Positions 24,981 through 35,079 of a DNA stretch of 64,000 nt are shown here, in pieces (position 1 is the first letter of the stretch; the number at the start of each line of letters is the position of its first letter). The DNA is from Pseudooceanicola marinus (GTDB lineage Bacteria > Pseudomonadota > Alphaproteobacteria > Rhodobacterales > Rhodobacteraceae), in the NCBI RefSeq assembly GCF_020177265.1, contig NZ_JAIVMC010000016.1, positions 1 through 64,000 on the forward strand, in the 5' to 3' direction. The position numbers and the translations under genes were made by a program. The notes beneath the pieces were generated by a model. The model was given only the letters and a program-made list of their open reading frames with translations. It was not told the DNA's origin and did not search any database.

Positions 24981-26258
24981 ATGGCGACGAAGATCGAAAC
25001 GTTGGTCGTGGGCGGAGGACAGGCCGGCGTCGCCATGAGCGAACATCTGGGCAAGCTGGGCATTTCGCACGTCGTGCTGGAACGGGCCCGCATCGCGGAA
25101 CGCTGGCGCTCGGAACGCTGGGATTCGCTGGTGGCCAACGGCCCCGCCTGGCACGACCGTTTCCCCAACATGGAATTCAAATCCGACCCCGACGCCTTCG
25201 TGCCGAAGGAAGAGGTCGCGGATTACTTCGTCGATTACGCGAAGATGCTGAACGCGCCGATCCACGAAGGGGTCGAGGTCACCTCGGTCACCAAGAAGGA
25301 CGGTGCGCCGGGCTTCATCGTGGAGACCTCGGAAGGCACCTATGAGGCCAACAGCGTCGTGGCCGCCACCGGCCCCTTCCAGGTGCCCGTCTACCCGAAG
25401 ATCGTCCCCGAGGATGCGCCCGTGACGCAGATGCATTCCAGCGCCTATCGCAACCCGGGCCAGCTGCCCGAGGGCGCGGTGCTGGTCGTGGGCGCGGGCT
25501 CGTCCGGTGTGCAGATCGCCGAGGAGCTGCTGGATTCGGGGCGCGAGGTCTACCTGTCGGTCGGCCCGCATGACCGCCCCCCGCGCAGCTATCGCGGCCG
25601 CGATTTCGTCTGGTGGCTGGGCGTGCTGGGCCTTTGGGATGCCGCGGCGATGGAGCCGGGCAAGGAACACGTCACCATTTCCGTGTCGGGCGCCCATGGC
25701 GGCAAGACCATCGACTTCCGCGAACTGGCGGCCAAGGGCATGAAGCTGGTCGGCATGACCGGCGCCTACGAGGACGGCAAGCTGTCCTTCGCCGCTGATC
25801 TGGCCGACAACATCCGCGCCGGTGACGCCGACTATTTCTCGATCCTGGACGCGGCCGATGCCTATATCGAACGCAACGGTCTGGACCTGCCCGAGGAGCC
25901 GGAAGCGCGCGAGCTGCTGCCCGACCCCGACTGCATGACCAACCCGCTGCGCGAGGTCGACCTGGCCGAGGCCGGCATCACCACCGTGCTCTGGGCCACC
26001 GGGTTCAAGCAGGATTACCCCTGGCTGAAGGTCGACGCCTTCGACGAGGCCGGCCGCCCCGTGCAGCAGCGCGGCGTGTCGCCGGAACAGGGTGTCTACT
26101 TCGTCGGTCTGCCCTGGCTGTCGCGCCGTGGCTCGACCTTCATCTGGGGCGTCTGGCACGATGCGAAATACATCGCCGACCATATCGCCACCCAGCACAA
26201 GTACGCCGAGTACCAGGGCCCCGAAGACACGGCGGCCCCGGCCGCCGCGGCCGAGTAA
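24981..26258 (+). CDS. Flavin-containing monooxygenase-like oxidoreductase
   Basis: A 425-residue two-dinucleotide-domain flavoprotein. The FAD loop VVGGGQAGVAMSEHL begins at residue 9. A second Rossmann loop VVGAGSSGVQIAEELL for NAD(P)H lies at about 166-181, preceded by HSSAYRNPGQLPEGAV, which fits the FMO/BVMO-type HxxxY region. The C-terminal ATGFKQDYPWL is the usual ATG motif. The tail is alanine-rich. This group includes N- or S-oxygenating FMOs and YUCCA-like enzymes. GAGGTAACAGG precedes the ATG. It is monocistronic: a long leader lies upstream and a strong terminator follows. The substrate cannot be read from the sequence. Confidence 0.85.
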   Translation: MATKIETLVVGGGQAGVAMSEHLGKLGISHVVLERARIAERWRSERWDSLVANGPAWHDRFPNMEFKSDPDAFVPKEEVADYFVDYAKMLNAPIHEGVEVTSVTKKDGAPGFIVETSEGTYEANSVVAATGPFQVPVYPKIVPEDAPVTQMHSSAYRNPGQLPEGAVLVVGAGSSGVQIAEELLDSGREVYLSVGPHDRPPRSYRGRDFVWWLGVLGLWDAAAMEPGKEHVTISVSGAHGGKTIDFRELAAKGMKLVGMTGAYEDGKLSFAADLADNIRAGDADYFSILDAADAYIERNGLDLPEEPEARELLPDPDCMTNPLREVDLAEAGITTVLWATGFKQDYPWLKVDAFDEAGRPVQQRGVSPEQGVYFVGLPWLSRRGSTFIWGVWHDAKYIADHIATQHKYAEYQGPEDTAAPAAAAE

Positions 26259-26335
26259 GCCCGGCCTGACGTCAGGTCTGGTCACGGGCCCAAATCCCCG
26301 CTCCGCGCCCCGCCCCGAGGCGCGGAACGACCCCA

Positions 26336-26367
26336 CCCCCGGACGTCCCCGCGTCCGGGGGTTTTTT
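26336..26367 (+). terminator. Strong intrinsic terminator
   Basis: CCCCCGGACG (26336-26345) and CGTCCGGGGG (26352-26361) form a perfect 10-bp stem with a 6-nt loop, followed by TTTTTT. It ends the monooxygenase transcript. Confidence 0.92.
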
Positions 26368-26674
26368 GTCCGCCCTGACGGGGGATTCGCCCGCATGGAC
26401 AGGGGTTTGCCCGGCTTCGGAAAAACGGAAGGATGCTGCGCACTGGCGTCAGCTTGCCCCCGGGTTTCGCTGAGAAAACACTCTTTCTACCGCGCAGACA
26501 GCAGGCTTCCTGCCTGTTTTATGGGCAATGCCCTAGGGGTGAAATCGGTATCTGCGCCTAACCTTCTGAAATGTATAGGCTTAGGGCTTGCCTAAGCAGT
26601 GGCTTGAATTTTTTGAATGGGTTCTTGGCGGGCGCCGGTGCCACCAAGACGGGGCACTTGAACGCGGGGATCGC
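26368..26674. other. Leader and promoter region of the GMC-ABC operon
   Basis: 307 bp with no supported gene. It contains the palindrome CCCTAGGG (26531-26538) and the inverted repeat GCTTAGG-n5-CCTAAGC (26579-26597), then an AT-rich run (GAATTTTTTGAAT near 26607). These are candidate regulator sites for the long operon that starts at 26675. Assignment is by position only. Confidence 0.4.
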
Positions 26675-28270
26675 ATGGAAAACGACACTTTCGACTACAT
26701 CGTCATTGGCGCCGGATCCGCCGGCTGCGTCCTGGCCAACCGCCTGTCGAAGGACCCGGCGAACCGCGTCTGCATCGTCGAGGCCGGCGGCAAGGACAGC
26801 TCGCCCCGCGTGCGCGTGCCGGCAGGGATCCTGTCGCTCTACAACGATCCGCAATACGACTACAGCTTCATGTCCGTGCCGCAGCCGGCGATGAACGGCC
26901 GCCGCATCCCGATGAACCGCGGCAAGGCGCTCGGTGGCTCCTCGGCGATCAACTCGATGCTCTATATCCGCGGCCTGCCGCGTGACTACGACGAATGGGC
27001 CGAGCTGGGCTGCCCGAACTGGGGCTGGAAGGACATGCTGCCGGTCTTCAAGGACCTGGAGAACAACCAGCTGGGCCAGGACCCCGAGCTGCACGGCACG
27101 GGCGGGGAGCTTTACGTCGATCGCCACCGCGATCCGAACCCCGTCAGCCGCATGTTCATCAAGGCCGGTCGCGCCCATAACCTGGAAGAGACCACGGATA
27201 TGAACGCCCGCCAAGAGGGCCTGGGCATCTACAACGTGACCCAGCACGACGGCATGCGCTGGTCCTCCTTCCGCGCCTTCCTGAAGCCGGTGATGGACCG
27301 CCCCAACCTGACCGTGCTGTCCGGCACCGAGACCCGCAAACTGGTCATCGAGGACGGCAAGGTCACCGGGGTCGAGGTGGTCACCCCCGAGGGGCCGAAG
27401 ACCCTGAAGGTGGCGAAAGAGGTCGTCCTGTCGGCCGGCGCCATCAACTCGCCCGAGCTGCTGATGCGCTCCGGCGTGGGCCCGGCGGAGATGCTGAAGG
27501 CCGCGGGCGTCGAGGTGAAATGCGACCTGCCCGGCGTCGGCCAGAACCTGCAGGACCACGTGGACGGGATGATCACCGTGCGGTCGAAATCGACCAAGAC
27601 GCTTGGTCTGTCGGTGCTGAACCTGCCGTCGATGATCGCCGCCCCGTTCAAGTTCCTGGCAAACCGCAAGGGCATGTTCGCCACGAACTACGTCGAGGCC
27701 GGCGGCTTTGCCCGCACCAAGTTCGCCAATGAAAACCCCGACATCCAGTTCCACTTCGTTCCCGGCTACCGCAGCCACCGTGGGCGCGTGGTCGAATACG
27801 GCCACGGCTACGCCATCCACACCTGCGTGCTGCGGCCCAAGTCGGTGGGCGAGATCCGCCTGGGCAAGGATGGCCAGCTGGAAATCGACCCCCGCTTCCT
27901 GACCGAGCCGGAGGACCTGGCGGTGCTGGTCGAGGGCATCAAGACCGCCCGCACCATCCTGGCCGACAGCACCTTCGACGGCATTCGCGGCACCGAGATG
28001 CTGCCCGGCGAGGACGTGCAGAGCGACGAGGACATCGCCCAGGCCATGCGCGAGCAGGCCCTGACCGTCTTCCACCCCGTCGGCACCTGCAAGATGGGCA
28101 CCGATGCCATGGCGGTCTGCGATCCGGCCTCGCTGAAGGTCAACGGCGTCGCGGGGCTGCGCGTGGCCGATGCCTCGGTGATGCCGAAACTCATCGGGGG
28201 CAACACCAACGCCCCCACCATGGTCATCGGCGAACGCTGCGCCCGCATGATCCTGTCCGAAGCCGCCTGA
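26675..28270 (+). CDS. GMC oxidoreductase, choline/alcohol dehydrogenase-like
   Basis: FAD enzyme oxidising alcohols. From the ATG at 26675 (GGGGA nearby; the longer frame from 26588 has no family match) it has 531 residues. The N-terminal FAD loop is [19 protein letters not shown] signature 1 appears as [19 protein letters not shown] and signature 2 as [17 protein letters not shown]; the active-site histidine is in [10 protein letters not shown] and the C-terminal catalytic N in GNTNAPTM. The family includes BetA choline dehydrogenase, AlkJ and PEG dehydrogenases. It is the first gene before a polyamine-type ABC importer and, further on, an aldehyde dehydrogenase, so an alcohol-to-aldehyde-to-acid route for an imported amine or amino alcohol is plausible. 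No betaine aldehyde dehydrogenase is adjacent. Confidence 0.88.
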   Translation: MENDTFDYIVIGAGSAGCVLANRLSKDPANRVCIVEAGGKDSSPRVRVPAGILSLYNDPQYDYSFMSVPQPAMNGRRIPMNRGKALGGSSAINSMLYIRGLPRDYDEWAELGCPNWGWKDMLPVFKDLENNQLGQDPELHGTGGELYVDRHRDPNPVSRMFIKAGRAHNLEETTDMNARQEGLGIYNVTQHDGMRWSSFRAFLKPVMDRPNLTVLSGTETRKLVIEDGKVTGVEVVTPEGPKTLKVAKEVVLSAGAINSPELLMRSGVGPAEMLKAAGVEVKCDLPGVGQNLQDHVDGMITVRSKSTKTLGLSVLNLPSMIAAPFKFLANRKGMFATNYVEAGGFARTKFANENPDIQFHFVPGYRSHRGRVVEYGHGYAIHTCVLRPKSVGEIRLGKDGQLEIDPRFLTEPEDLAVLVEGIKTARTILADSTFDGIRGTEMLPGEDVQSDEDIAQAMREQALTVFHPVGTCKMGTDAMAVCDPASLKVNGVAGLRVADASVMPKLIGGNTNAPTMVIGERCARMILSEAA

Positions 28271-28359
28271 GAGCAGCCGGACCCCGGCCCTGCCCGCCCC
28301 GGGCAGCGGCCAAGACGCGCGACTTTGCCCCCCGGGGCGTGAAGGGAAGGGACGACACA

Positions 28360-29433
28360 ATGAGCCGCCAATCCGCGATCGAGATCGCCGGGGTGTCCAA
28401 GCAGTTCGGTGATTTCACCGCGCTGGACCACGTCGATTTCAAGATCCAGCAGAACGAGTTCTTCACCCTTCTGGGGCCCTCGGGCTGTGGCAAGACGACC
28501 CTTCTGCGCATGATCGCGGGCTTCGAGACGCCGACCCAGGGCGACATCCTGCTGAACGGCAAGACGATCAGCGACAGCCCGGCGCACCGGCGCAAGATCA
28601 ACACGGTGTTCCAGAACTACGCCCTGTTCCCGCATATGACCCTGGCGCAGAACGTGGCCTTCGGGCTGGAAAACCTGGGCTGGGCCAAGGGTGACATCAA
28701 GAGCCGCGTCGACGAGATGCTGGAGATGGTCCACATGGCGCAGTTCGCGCGCCGCAAGCCCGACCAGCTGTCGGGTGGGCAGAAGCAGCGGATCGCCCTG
28801 GCCCGGGCGCTGGCGCCGAAACCCGAGGTGCTGTTGCTGGACGAACCGCTGTCGGCGCTGGACCTGAAACTGCGCCAGTCGATGCGCGACGAGCTGCGCC
28901 GCCTGCAGCGCGAGACCGGCATCACCTTCGTCTTCGTCACCCACGACCAGGAAGAGGCGCTGGATATGTCCGACCGCATCGCGGTCATGGGCAACGGCCG
29001 GGTGCAGCAGATCGGCGCCCCGGACGAGATTTACGAGGCGCCGGAAAACCGTTTCGTGGCCGATTTCATCGGCGAGACCAACTTCCTCGACGGTGAGGTC
29101 ACGGCGCTGGACGGCGATACCGCCACGATCCACACCGCCCTTGGCATCGACGTGACCACCACCCAAAGCGGCGTGACGGCGCCGGGCCCGGCCGTGCTGT
29201 CGATCCGCCCCGAGAAGATCGGGCTGGAGGCCCAGGCCGAGGGCGAGACGCGCGAAGGCACGGTCGTGTCGCGCAACTACATGGGCGGCTTCACCCATTA
29301 CACCGTCGAGGCCGGCGGCGTTTCCCTGCGCGTGTCGCGCCGCAACGCCCAGGCCCGCGCCGACCGGATCGAGGTGGGCGATACCGTCACCCTCGGCTTC
29401 CAGCCGGCCAACGCGAGGATCCTGGGGCAATGA
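28360..29433 (+). CDS. ABC transporter ATP-binding protein, PotA/PotG-like
   Basis: ATPase of the second polyamine-type importer. From the ATG at 28360, preceded by GAAGGGAAGGGA, it has 357 residues. Walker [14 protein letters not shown], signature [16 protein letters not shown], Walker [14 protein letters not shown]-loop [16 protein letters not shown] and a C-terminal TOBE domain are all present. The stop overlaps the next start (ATGA). It is only modestly similar by eye to the ATPase at 18412, so the two importers are separate systems rather than a recent duplication. Confidence 0.92.
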   Translation: MSRQSAIEIAGVSKQFGDFTALDHVDFKIQQNEFFTLLGPSGCGKTTLLRMIAGFETPTQGDILLNGKTISDSPAHRRKINTVFQNYALFPHMTLAQNVAFGLENLGWAKGDIKSRVDEMLEMVHMAQFARRKPDQLSGGQKQRIALARALAPKPEVLLLDEPLSALDLKLRQSMRDELRRLQRETGITFVFVTHDQEEALDMSDRIAVMGNGRVQQIGAPDEIYEAPENRFVADFIGETNFLDGEVTALDGDTATIHTALGIDVTTTQSGVTAPGPAVLSIRPEKIGLEAQAEGETREGTVVSRNYMGGFTHYTVEAGGVSLRVSRRNAQARADRIEVGDTVTLGFQPANARILGQ

Positions 29434-30305
29434 GCAAGGCGTTCCGTTTCTGGGGGCTGTTCCCGGCCTGGGCGCTGATGGTGCTCACGCTGATCATCCC
29501 CGTCTTCATCGTCGCCGCCGTCTCCGTATCCGAACGGGGCGCCTATGGGGGCTTCGACTGGGGCTTCGACCTGACCGCCTATCGCCAGATCCTGTTCACC
29601 CTGGGCTGGACCGACGAGCTGGAGTTCGATCCCAAGTACCTGATCATCATCGGGCGGACCCTGGCCTATGCCACGGGGGTGACGCTGATTTCGCTGATCC
29701 TGTCGCTGCCGCTGGCCTACTGGATCTCGCTGCAATCGGCGCGGATGAAGCTGATCCTGGTCTACCTGGTCACCCTGCCCTTCTGGGTGTCGATGATCGT
29801 GCGGGTCTATTCCTGGCTGATCATCCTGGGCAATGACGGCCTGGCCGAACGCATCTACGTCTTCTTCGGCGGTGCCGATGGCCAGGGTTTCCTGTTCACT
29901 TGGGGCGCGATGCTGGTCGGCATGGTCTACAGCCATATCCCGCTGATGATCCTGCCCGTCTACGCCGCGGTCGAGAAACTGGACCCGGCGCTGATCGAGG
30001 CCAGCCACGACCTTTACGGCAGCCGCTGGACCGCGCTGCGCCGGGTCATCATCCCGCTGTCGGCGCCGGGGCTGATCGGCGGGTCTATCCTGGTCTTCGT
30101 GCCCAGCCTGGGCGCGGTGCTGGAACCGATGCTTCTGGGCGGCGGGCGCCAGCTGATGATGGGCACCCTGATCCAGAACCAGTTCGGCGGCTCGCGCGAC
30201 TGGCCCTTCGGGGCGGCCATCGCCATGGTCCTGCTGACCATCGTGGTGCTGGTGCTGATCGTGAACGCCCGCCGGGCCGCCCGCCAGATGGAGGCAAGCG
30301 CATGA
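29430..30305 (+). CDS. ABC transporter permease, PotB/PotH-like
   Basis: A 291-residue inner-membrane permease. Hydrophobic helices start at [20 protein letters not shown]; the ATPase-docking EAA loop is [20 protein letters not shown]. Start and stop both overlap neighbouring genes in ATGA junctions, indicating coupled translation of ATPase, permease 1 and permease 2. It belongs to the importer whose binding protein is at 31185. Confidence 0.92.
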   Translation: MSKAFRFWGLFPAWALMVLTLIIPVFIVAAVSVSERGAYGGFDWGFDLTAYRQILFTLGWTDELEFDPKYLIIIGRTLAYATGVTLISLILSLPLAYWISLQSARMKLILVYLVTLPFWVSMIVRVYSWLIILGNDGLAERIYVFFGGADGQGFLFTWGAMLVGMVYSHIPLMILPVYAAVEKLDPALIEASHDLYGSRWTALRRVIIPLSAPGLIGGSILVFVPSLGAVLEPMLLGGGRQLMMGTLIQNQFGGSRDWPFGAAIAMVLLTIVVLVLIVNARRAARQMEASA

Positions 30306-31105
30306 GAAAGCAACGCGACATCCGCAGCTATCCCGGGCTGCGCACCCTCTCGCTGGTCTTCTTCGCCTGGCTCTACCTGCCGATCGGCGTCGTCATCTTC
30401 TACTCCTTCAACTCCAACCGGCTGGTGTCGGTCTGGGAGGGCTTCTCGACCAAGTGGTACGTCAGCGCCTTGCAGAACGACGCCCTGATGTCCTCGGTCC
30501 GGGTGTCGCTGATCGTGGCGCTGTTCTCTATGATCTTCGCCACGACGATCGCGCTGCTGGCCGCGCTGGTGATTACCCGCGCACCGGGGCTGAAGATGCG
30601 CCGCGTGTCGGAAACCGTGGTGAACCTGCCGCTGCTGCTGCCCGAAATCGTGCTGGCCGTGGCCGTGCTGATCCTGTTCAGCCAGGTCGGTCTGAACAGC
30701 GGCATGTTCCGCCTGGTGCTGGCCCACGTGGCCTTCTGCACGCCCTTCGCCTTCATGCCGATCCGGGCCCGCCTGCAGGGCATGTCGCTGGACGTCGAGG
30801 AGGCCGCGCGCGACCTCTACGCGCCGCCGCTGACCGTGTTCCGCCGGGTGACCCTGCCGATGATCATGCCCGGCGTCTTCGCCGGGGCGATGACCGCCTT
30901 CGTGATCTCGATGGACGATTTCATCACCTCGAACATGCTGAACTCGGGCGGGGGCACCACGCTGCCGATCTACATCTTCAGCCTGATCCGCCAGGGCACC
31001 ACGCCCGAACTGAACGCGATCTCGACCCTGCTGATCCTGGTGTCGCTGATCCTGGCCACCATCGTGCTGATCCTCAACGCCCGGGCCATGCGGCGCGACG
31101 GCTGA
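30302..31105 (+). CDS. ABC transporter permease, PotC/PotI-like
   Basis: A 267-residue partner permease starting in the ATGA overlap at 30302. It shows six membrane segments beginning LSLVFFAWLYLPIGVVIFYS, a typical PotC first helix, and the EAA loop AARDLYAPPLTVFRRVTLPM. The segment FVISMDDFITSNMLNSGGGTT near the C-terminus is characteristic of spermidine/putrescine permeases. It is followed by an 80-bp gap and the solute-binding gene. Confidence 0.92.
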   Translation: MRKQRDIRSYPGLRTLSLVFFAWLYLPIGVVIFYSFNSNRLVSVWEGFSTKWYVSALQNDALMSSVRVSLIVALFSMIFATTIALLAALVITRAPGLKMRRVSETVVNLPLLLPEIVLAVAVLILFSQVGLNSGMFRLVLAHVAFCTPFAFMPIRARLQGMSLDVEEAARDLYAPPLTVFRRVTLPMIMPGVFAGAMTAFVISMDDFITSNMLNSGGGTTLPIYIFSLIRQGTTPELNAISTLLILVSLILATIVLILNARAMRRDG

Positions 31106-31184
31106 CCCCTTTACCACCGGTCCCGCCCCCGGACCTTCCAACAACCACAAGACGCGCGGGGGCGTTCAACAAGGAGAAACTCCC

Positions 31185-32207
31185 ATGACCACTCTGAAGA
31201 AATCCCTGCTGGCAACGGCGATGATGCTGCCCATGGCCGGCACCGCGATGGCCGAAGGCCAGGTCAACATCTACGCCTGGTCGGAATCGATCTCGCCCGA
31301 ACTGATCGAGAAGTTCACCGAAGAGACCGGCATCGAAGTTACCGTCGACAGCTACTCCTCCAACGAGGACGCCCTGACCCGCCTGCAGGCCGGCTCCTCG
31401 GGCTACGACGTCATCACCCCCTCGCAGCACTTCGTGAAGATCATGATCGACGAAGGCCTGCTGATGGACATCGACGCCAACGAGATGTCCGCCTACGACC
31501 AGCTGGACGAAGAGTGGAAGGGCCAGTGGTGGGACCCGGAGAACGACTACTCCATCCCCATGGCCTACGGCACCGCCGGTTTCGCCGTGAACCGTGACAT
31601 CTACGACGGCCCCGTCGACAGCTGGTCCGTGCTGTTCGAGCCGACCGAACTGGCCGGCAAGATCGCCATGCTGTCCTACCCGGACGAGGTTGTCTCCGCC
31701 GCGCAGCTGTACCTTGGCGTCGAGTACTGCACCGAAGAGACCTCGGAAATGCGCAAGGTCTACGAACTGCTGGACGCGCAGAAGTCGGGCGTCGTGGCCT
31801 ACACCTCCGACAACATCGCCAACCGTCTGGGGTCCGGCGAAGTTGCCGCGCACTTCTGGTGGGACGGTCAGGTGCTGCGCAACCGTCTGGACGGCGCCAA
31901 CATCGAGTTCGCCATGCCCAAGGAAGGCCTCGTCGGCTGGCTGGACAGCTACGTCGTGCCCGCCGGTGCCGAGAACGTGGATGAGGCCAAGGCCTTCATC
32001 AACTTCATGTCCGAAGTCGACAACGCCACCGCCCAGGCCAACTACTACGCGCACTCCGTGCCGGTCGAGATCAACGAAGAGGAAAGCCTCTACACCCCCG
32101 AGAACGCGCCCGAGCTGTTCCCGACGGTGCCCGTGGTCTTCGCCCAGGCCTGCTCGCCCGCCGCGCAGGATCTGGTGACCCGCGTCTGGACTGACCTGCT
32201 GCAGTAA
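31185..32207 (+). CDS. Spermidine/putrescine-type solute-binding protein
   Basis: Periplasmic binding protein of the 28360-31105 importer. The Sec signal peptide MTTLKKSLLATAMMLPMAGT is followed by an AMA-E cleavage site at about residue 24. The mature N-terminus QVNIYAWSESISPELIEKF is typical of PotD/PotF proteins, which bind polyamines through aromatic and acidic residues. AAGGAG lies 9 bp before the ATG. Length (340 aa) is normal. Codon choice in this gene favours preferred codons, as is common for highly made binding proteins. A hairpin follows immediately. Polyamine or a related diamine is likely, but other amines are not excluded. Confidence 0.88.
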   Translation: MTTLKKSLLATAMMLPMAGTAMAEGQVNIYAWSESISPELIEKFTEETGIEVTVDSYSSNEDALTRLQAGSSGYDVITPSQHFVKIMIDEGLLMDIDANEMSAYDQLDEEWKGQWWDPENDYSIPMAYGTAGFAVNRDIYDGPVDSWSVLFEPTELAGKIAMLSYPDEVVSAAQLYLGVEYCTEETSEMRKVYELLDAQKSGVVAYTSDNIANRLGSGEVAAHFWWDGQVLRNRLDGANIEFAMPKEGLVGWLDSYVVPAGAENVDEAKAFINFMSEVDNATAQANYYAHSVPVEINEEESLYTPENAPELFPTVPVVFAQACSPAAQDLVTRVWTDLLQ

Positions 32208-32220
32208 TCGCACCACTGTC

Positions 32221-32249
32221 CGCCCGGGGGTCTCCCCGGGCGGGCTTTC
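32221..32249 (+). terminator. Hairpin after the binding-protein gene
   Basis: CGCCCGGGG (32221-32229) pairs with CCCCGGGCG (32234-32242), 9-bp stem and 4-nt loop, followed by GGCTTTCC. The weak T tract suggests partial termination or mRNA protection between the binding protein and the downstream catabolic genes. Confidence 0.6.
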
Positions 32250-32283
32250 CCCGAAAGCCGCTCTTTCCGAAAGTCCCCTCCCC

Positions 32284-33915
32284 TTGGATGACCTGCTGAT
32301 CACCAACGCCCGCCGCATTGCCGATGGCGCGCCGGTTTCCGTCGCCCTGCGCGATGGCAAGATCGCCCGCGTCAACGGCGGCATGGCCGAGGCCGCCCGG
32401 GTCATCGACGCCGGGGGCCGTTGGCTGGGGGCCGCTTTCGTGGAAAGCCACCTGCATATCTTTTCCGGCGGGGTTGCCCTGAACCGGCTGAACCTGGCCC
32501 ATGTCCATGACGAGGCGACCCTGGCCGCCGAGGTCACGGCCTGGGCCGCACCCCGCGCCGACCTGCCGCTGATCTGCGGCTATGCGGCCAACTATGACCT
32601 TGTAGGCGAGGGCCGCCGGCCCGACCGCCATATCCTCGACGCGATCCTGCCCGATCAGCCGCTGTTCATCGTCTCCACTGACCTGCACGCGGGTTGGGCC
32701 AACACCGCCGCCCTGCGCGCCTGCGGTTTCATGGATGCGGTCCCCGATCTGCCGGGCGCCGAGGTGGTGCTGGGCGCGGATGGCCTGCCGAATGGCGAGC
32801 TGCGCGAGAACGGCGCGATGGATCCGGTCTATGCGCTGGACCTGAACGGCGGGCGCGAGAACCTCGGTATCGGCGGGCATGAACCCGGGGCTGTGACCGA
32901 GGCCGCGCGTGCCGCCGACAAGGCCGCGATCCTCGATGCGCTGAAGACCTGCGCGGCCCATGGCATCACCCTGGCCGTCAACATGGACGGCAACCTCTAT
33001 CAGGCGGAGCTTTTCACCGAACTGGCGCAGGCGGACCTGCTGCCGATCCGCGTGTCGCTGCCGATGACCATCGCGCCGGGCCAGGATGACGCCCGCGTCG
33101 CCGCCCTGCTGGAGGCGGCCGGGCGCGCGCCCGTGGGCAAGCTGTCCTTCGGGCGGGTGAAGATGTTCATGGATGGCGTCTTCGACACCTGGACCGCGCT
33201 GCGCACCGATGATTACCCCGACCGCCCGGGCTTCCGCGGCGAACCGCTGTTCGCCCCGGAGCGCTTTGCCGAGATCTGCATCCGCGCCGATGCGGCCGGT
33301 CTGCAGATCGCCACCCATTGCGTCGGCGACGGCGCGGTGCGCGCTGTGGTCGATGGCTACGAGGCGGCGGCGAAGGCCAACGGCCGGCTGGACGCGCGCC
33401 ACCGGATTGAACACCTGGACATGGTGCACCCCGCAGAGGTCGCCCGGATCGCCGATCTGGGCATCATCGCCTCGATGCAGCCGGTGCATCCGCCGGGATC
33501 GGCGGGGCTGCCTCTGGAACCCACGATCTCGATCATGGGACGCAACCGCTGGCGCGACACCTTCCCCTGGGCGCGGCTGAAATCGGCCGGCGTGGGGCTG
33601 GCCTTCGGCACCGACTGGCCCGTTTCGCCACTGTCGCCCATGGTGGCGATCCATGCCGCCCTGACCCGCCGCACCTGGGCCGAGGACGTGCCGGATCAGC
33701 GCCTGTCGCTTACGGATGTCTTTTCGGCCTATACCGCCGGCGGCGCCCGCGCCGACCACCGGGAGGCGCAGCTTGGCCGCCTGGAACCGGGGCTGGCCGC
33801 CGACCTGATCCTGCTGGACGGGGACCCGCGCGCCCTGATGTCCCGCCCCGACGCCTGTTCCGTGGCCCTGACGCTTTGCGCCGGGCGCGCGGTGCACGAC
33901 ACCCTGTCCGGCTGA
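32284..33915 (+). CDS. Amidohydrolase family protein, YtcJ-like (amidohydrolase 3)
   Basis: A 543-residue metal-dependent hydrolase. The N-terminal beta-sandwich starts DDLLITNARRIADG; the first metal motif is VESHLHI, with later histidines in ATHCVGDGAVRAVVDGYE and RHRIEHLDMV and the final aspartate in FGTDWPVSPLSP; the C-terminal ALADLILLDGD-type strand (GLAADLILLDGDPR) closes the sandwich. No ATG is available; TTG at 32284 is the best start, and the Shine-Dalgarno is poor, so the initiation site is uncertain. YtcJ-type enzymes have varied and mostly unknown substrates (amides, N-acyl compounds). It lies between an amine importer and ridA. I considered and rejected HutF because the length and motifs fit YtcJ better. 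Confidence 0.82.
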   Translation: MDDLLITNARRIADGAPVSVALRDGKIARVNGGMAEAARVIDAGGRWLGAAFVESHLHIFSGGVALNRLNLAHVHDEATLAAEVTAWAAPRADLPLICGYAANYDLVGEGRRPDRHILDAILPDQPLFIVSTDLHAGWANTAALRACGFMDAVPDLPGAEVVLGADGLPNGELRENGAMDPVYALDLNGGRENLGIGGHEPGAVTEAARAADKAAILDALKTCAAHGITLAVNMDGNLYQAELFTELAQADLLPIRVSLPMTIAPGQDDARVAALLEAAGRAPVGKLSFGRVKMFMDGVFDTWTALRTDDYPDRPGFRGEPLFAPERFAEICIRADAAGLQIATHCVGDGAVRAVVDGYEAAAKANGRLDARHRIEHLDMVHPAEVARIADLGIIASMQPVHPPGSAGLPLEPTISIMGRNRWRDTFPWARLKSAGVGLAFGTDWPVSPLSPMVAIHAALTRRTWAEDVPDQRLSLTDVFSAYTAGGARADHREAQLGRLEPGLAADLILLDGDPRALMSRPDACSVALTLCAGRAVHDTLSG

Positions 33916-33986
33916 AGCCGCGACGCGTTTTCCCCGGCAGCGATGCGCGCCCCGCGCCCTGCCCTTTACCCGTACCGGAGGCCAAG

Positions 33987-34400
33987 ATGGCTCATACCCG
34001 CATCCGCAAGTTCAACACCAAGGAAACCTACCCCGAGCAGAACCTCGACAACGACCTGTGCCAGGCCGTCGTGGCGCAGGGCAAGATGGTCTTCCTGCGC
34101 GGCCAGTGCCCGCAGAACCTGGACGACGCCAAGAACATCGAAAGCCATGACCCGGTCGAACAGACCCACAAGGTCATGCAGAACATCAAGCAGCTGATGG
34201 AAGAATGCGGCGGCGGCATGGAACACGTCTGCCGCGTTCAGGTCTTCCTGACCGACGTGCGCAACCGCGAGGCCGTCTATCGGGTGATGGGCGAATACAT
34301 CAAGGGCGTGCACCCCGTGTCCACCGGTCTGGTCGTCACCGCCCTGGCCCGCCCCGACTGGCTGGTCGAGATCGAAGCCACCGCCGTCATCCCGGAGTAA
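33987..34400 (+). CDS. RidA/YjgF/UK114 family protein
   Basis: A 137-residue protein of the reactive imine/enamine deaminase family, which hydrolyses unstable intermediates released by PLP enzymes and amine or amino-acid oxidases. The conserved arginine lies in VCRVQVFLTDVRN (about residue 80), and the acidic residue in the C-terminal WLVEIEATAVIPE block is present. CGGAGG lies 6 bp before the ATG at 33987; the upstream extension of the frame overlaps the amidohydrolase and is not real. Together with DUF1028 (5 bp downstream) and the amine importer it suggests an imine-forming step in the pathway. Some members of this subgroup are substrate-specific deaminases. Confidence 0.9.
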   Translation: MAHTRIRKFNTKETYPEQNLDNDLCQAVVAQGKMVFLRGQCPQNLDDAKNIESHDPVEQTHKVMQNIKQLMEECGGGMEHVCRVQVFLTDVRNREAVYRVMGEYIKGVHPVSTGLVVTALARPDWLVEIEATAVIPE

Positions 34401-34404
34401 TCGC

Positions 34405-35079
34405 ATGACCTTTTCCCTCGTCGCCCGCTGTGCCGAGACCGGCATGTTCGGGGTTGCCGTGTCCTCCTCCTCCCCCGCCGTGGCGGCGCGTTGCGCCTAT
34501 GCGCGGGCGGGTGTCGGCGCGGTCAGCTCGCAGAACGTCACCGACCCGACGCTGGGTCCCCTGGCCCTCGACCTGATGGAAGGCGGCATGTCCGCCGCCG
34601 AGACCGTGGCGCAGGTGCAGGCGCAGGGCAAGTTCATCGAGTACCGTCAGGTGCTGGTCGTCGACGCCCAGGGCCGCACCGCGATCCATTCGGGCCCGAA
34701 CTCCCTTGGCATTTTCACCGAGGCGCATGGCACCGACGTCGTGGCCGCCGGCAACATGCTGCAGAACGAAGGCGTGCCCCAGGCCATCGTCACCGCCTTT
34801 GAACAGGCGGAGGGCCACCTGGGCGACCGCCTGATCGCCGCCATGCGCGCGGGTCTCGCCGCGGGCGGCGAAATGGGTCCGGTGCATTCGGCCGGCATGA
34901 AGCTGGTGGACAAGGTGGCCTGGCCCGTGGCCGACCTGCGCTGCGACTGGACCGAGGACTGCCCGGTGGAAAACATCGCCACCGCCTGGGAGGTCTACAA
35001 GCCCCAGCTCGACGCCTACGTGCAGCGCGCCATCGACCCGCGCGAGGCGCCTTCCTACGGCGTCCCCGGCGACGAGTGA
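34405..35079 (+). CDS. DUF1028 family protein (Ntn-hydrolase-like)
   Basis: A 224-residue DUF1028 protein. The family signature MTFSLVARCAETGMFGVAV is at the start, and the block SSSSPAVAARCAYARAGVGA follows. DUF1028 proteins have an N-terminal-nucleophile-hydrolase-like fold and often sit beside M20 peptidases, RidA and importers, but no reaction is established to my knowledge. It starts 5 bp after ridA. A tail of about 30 residues is poorly conserved. By context it may process an imported N-acyl or cyclic amine compound together with the amidohydrolase and the ArgE-like enzyme at 39937. Confidence 0.88.
   Translation: MTFSLVARCAETGMFGVAVSSSSPAVAARCAYARAGVGAVSSQNVTDPTLGPLALDLMEGGMSAAETVAQVQAQGKFIEYRQVLVVDAQGRTAIHSGPNSLGIFTEAHGTDVVAAGNMLQNEGVPQAIVTAFEQAEGHLGDRLIAAMRAGLAAGGEMGPVHSAGMKLVDKVAWPVADLRCDWTEDCPVENIATAWEVYKPQLDAYVQRAIDPREAPSYGVPGDE

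Noticed and set aside
32284-33915. Amidohydrolase as the missing HutF
   Set aside because: At 543 residues, with YtcJ-type motif spacing (VESHLHI, RHRIEHLDMV, FGTDWPVSPLSP), it fits amidohydrolase 3. It is also 20 kb from hut and inside an amine-type operon.
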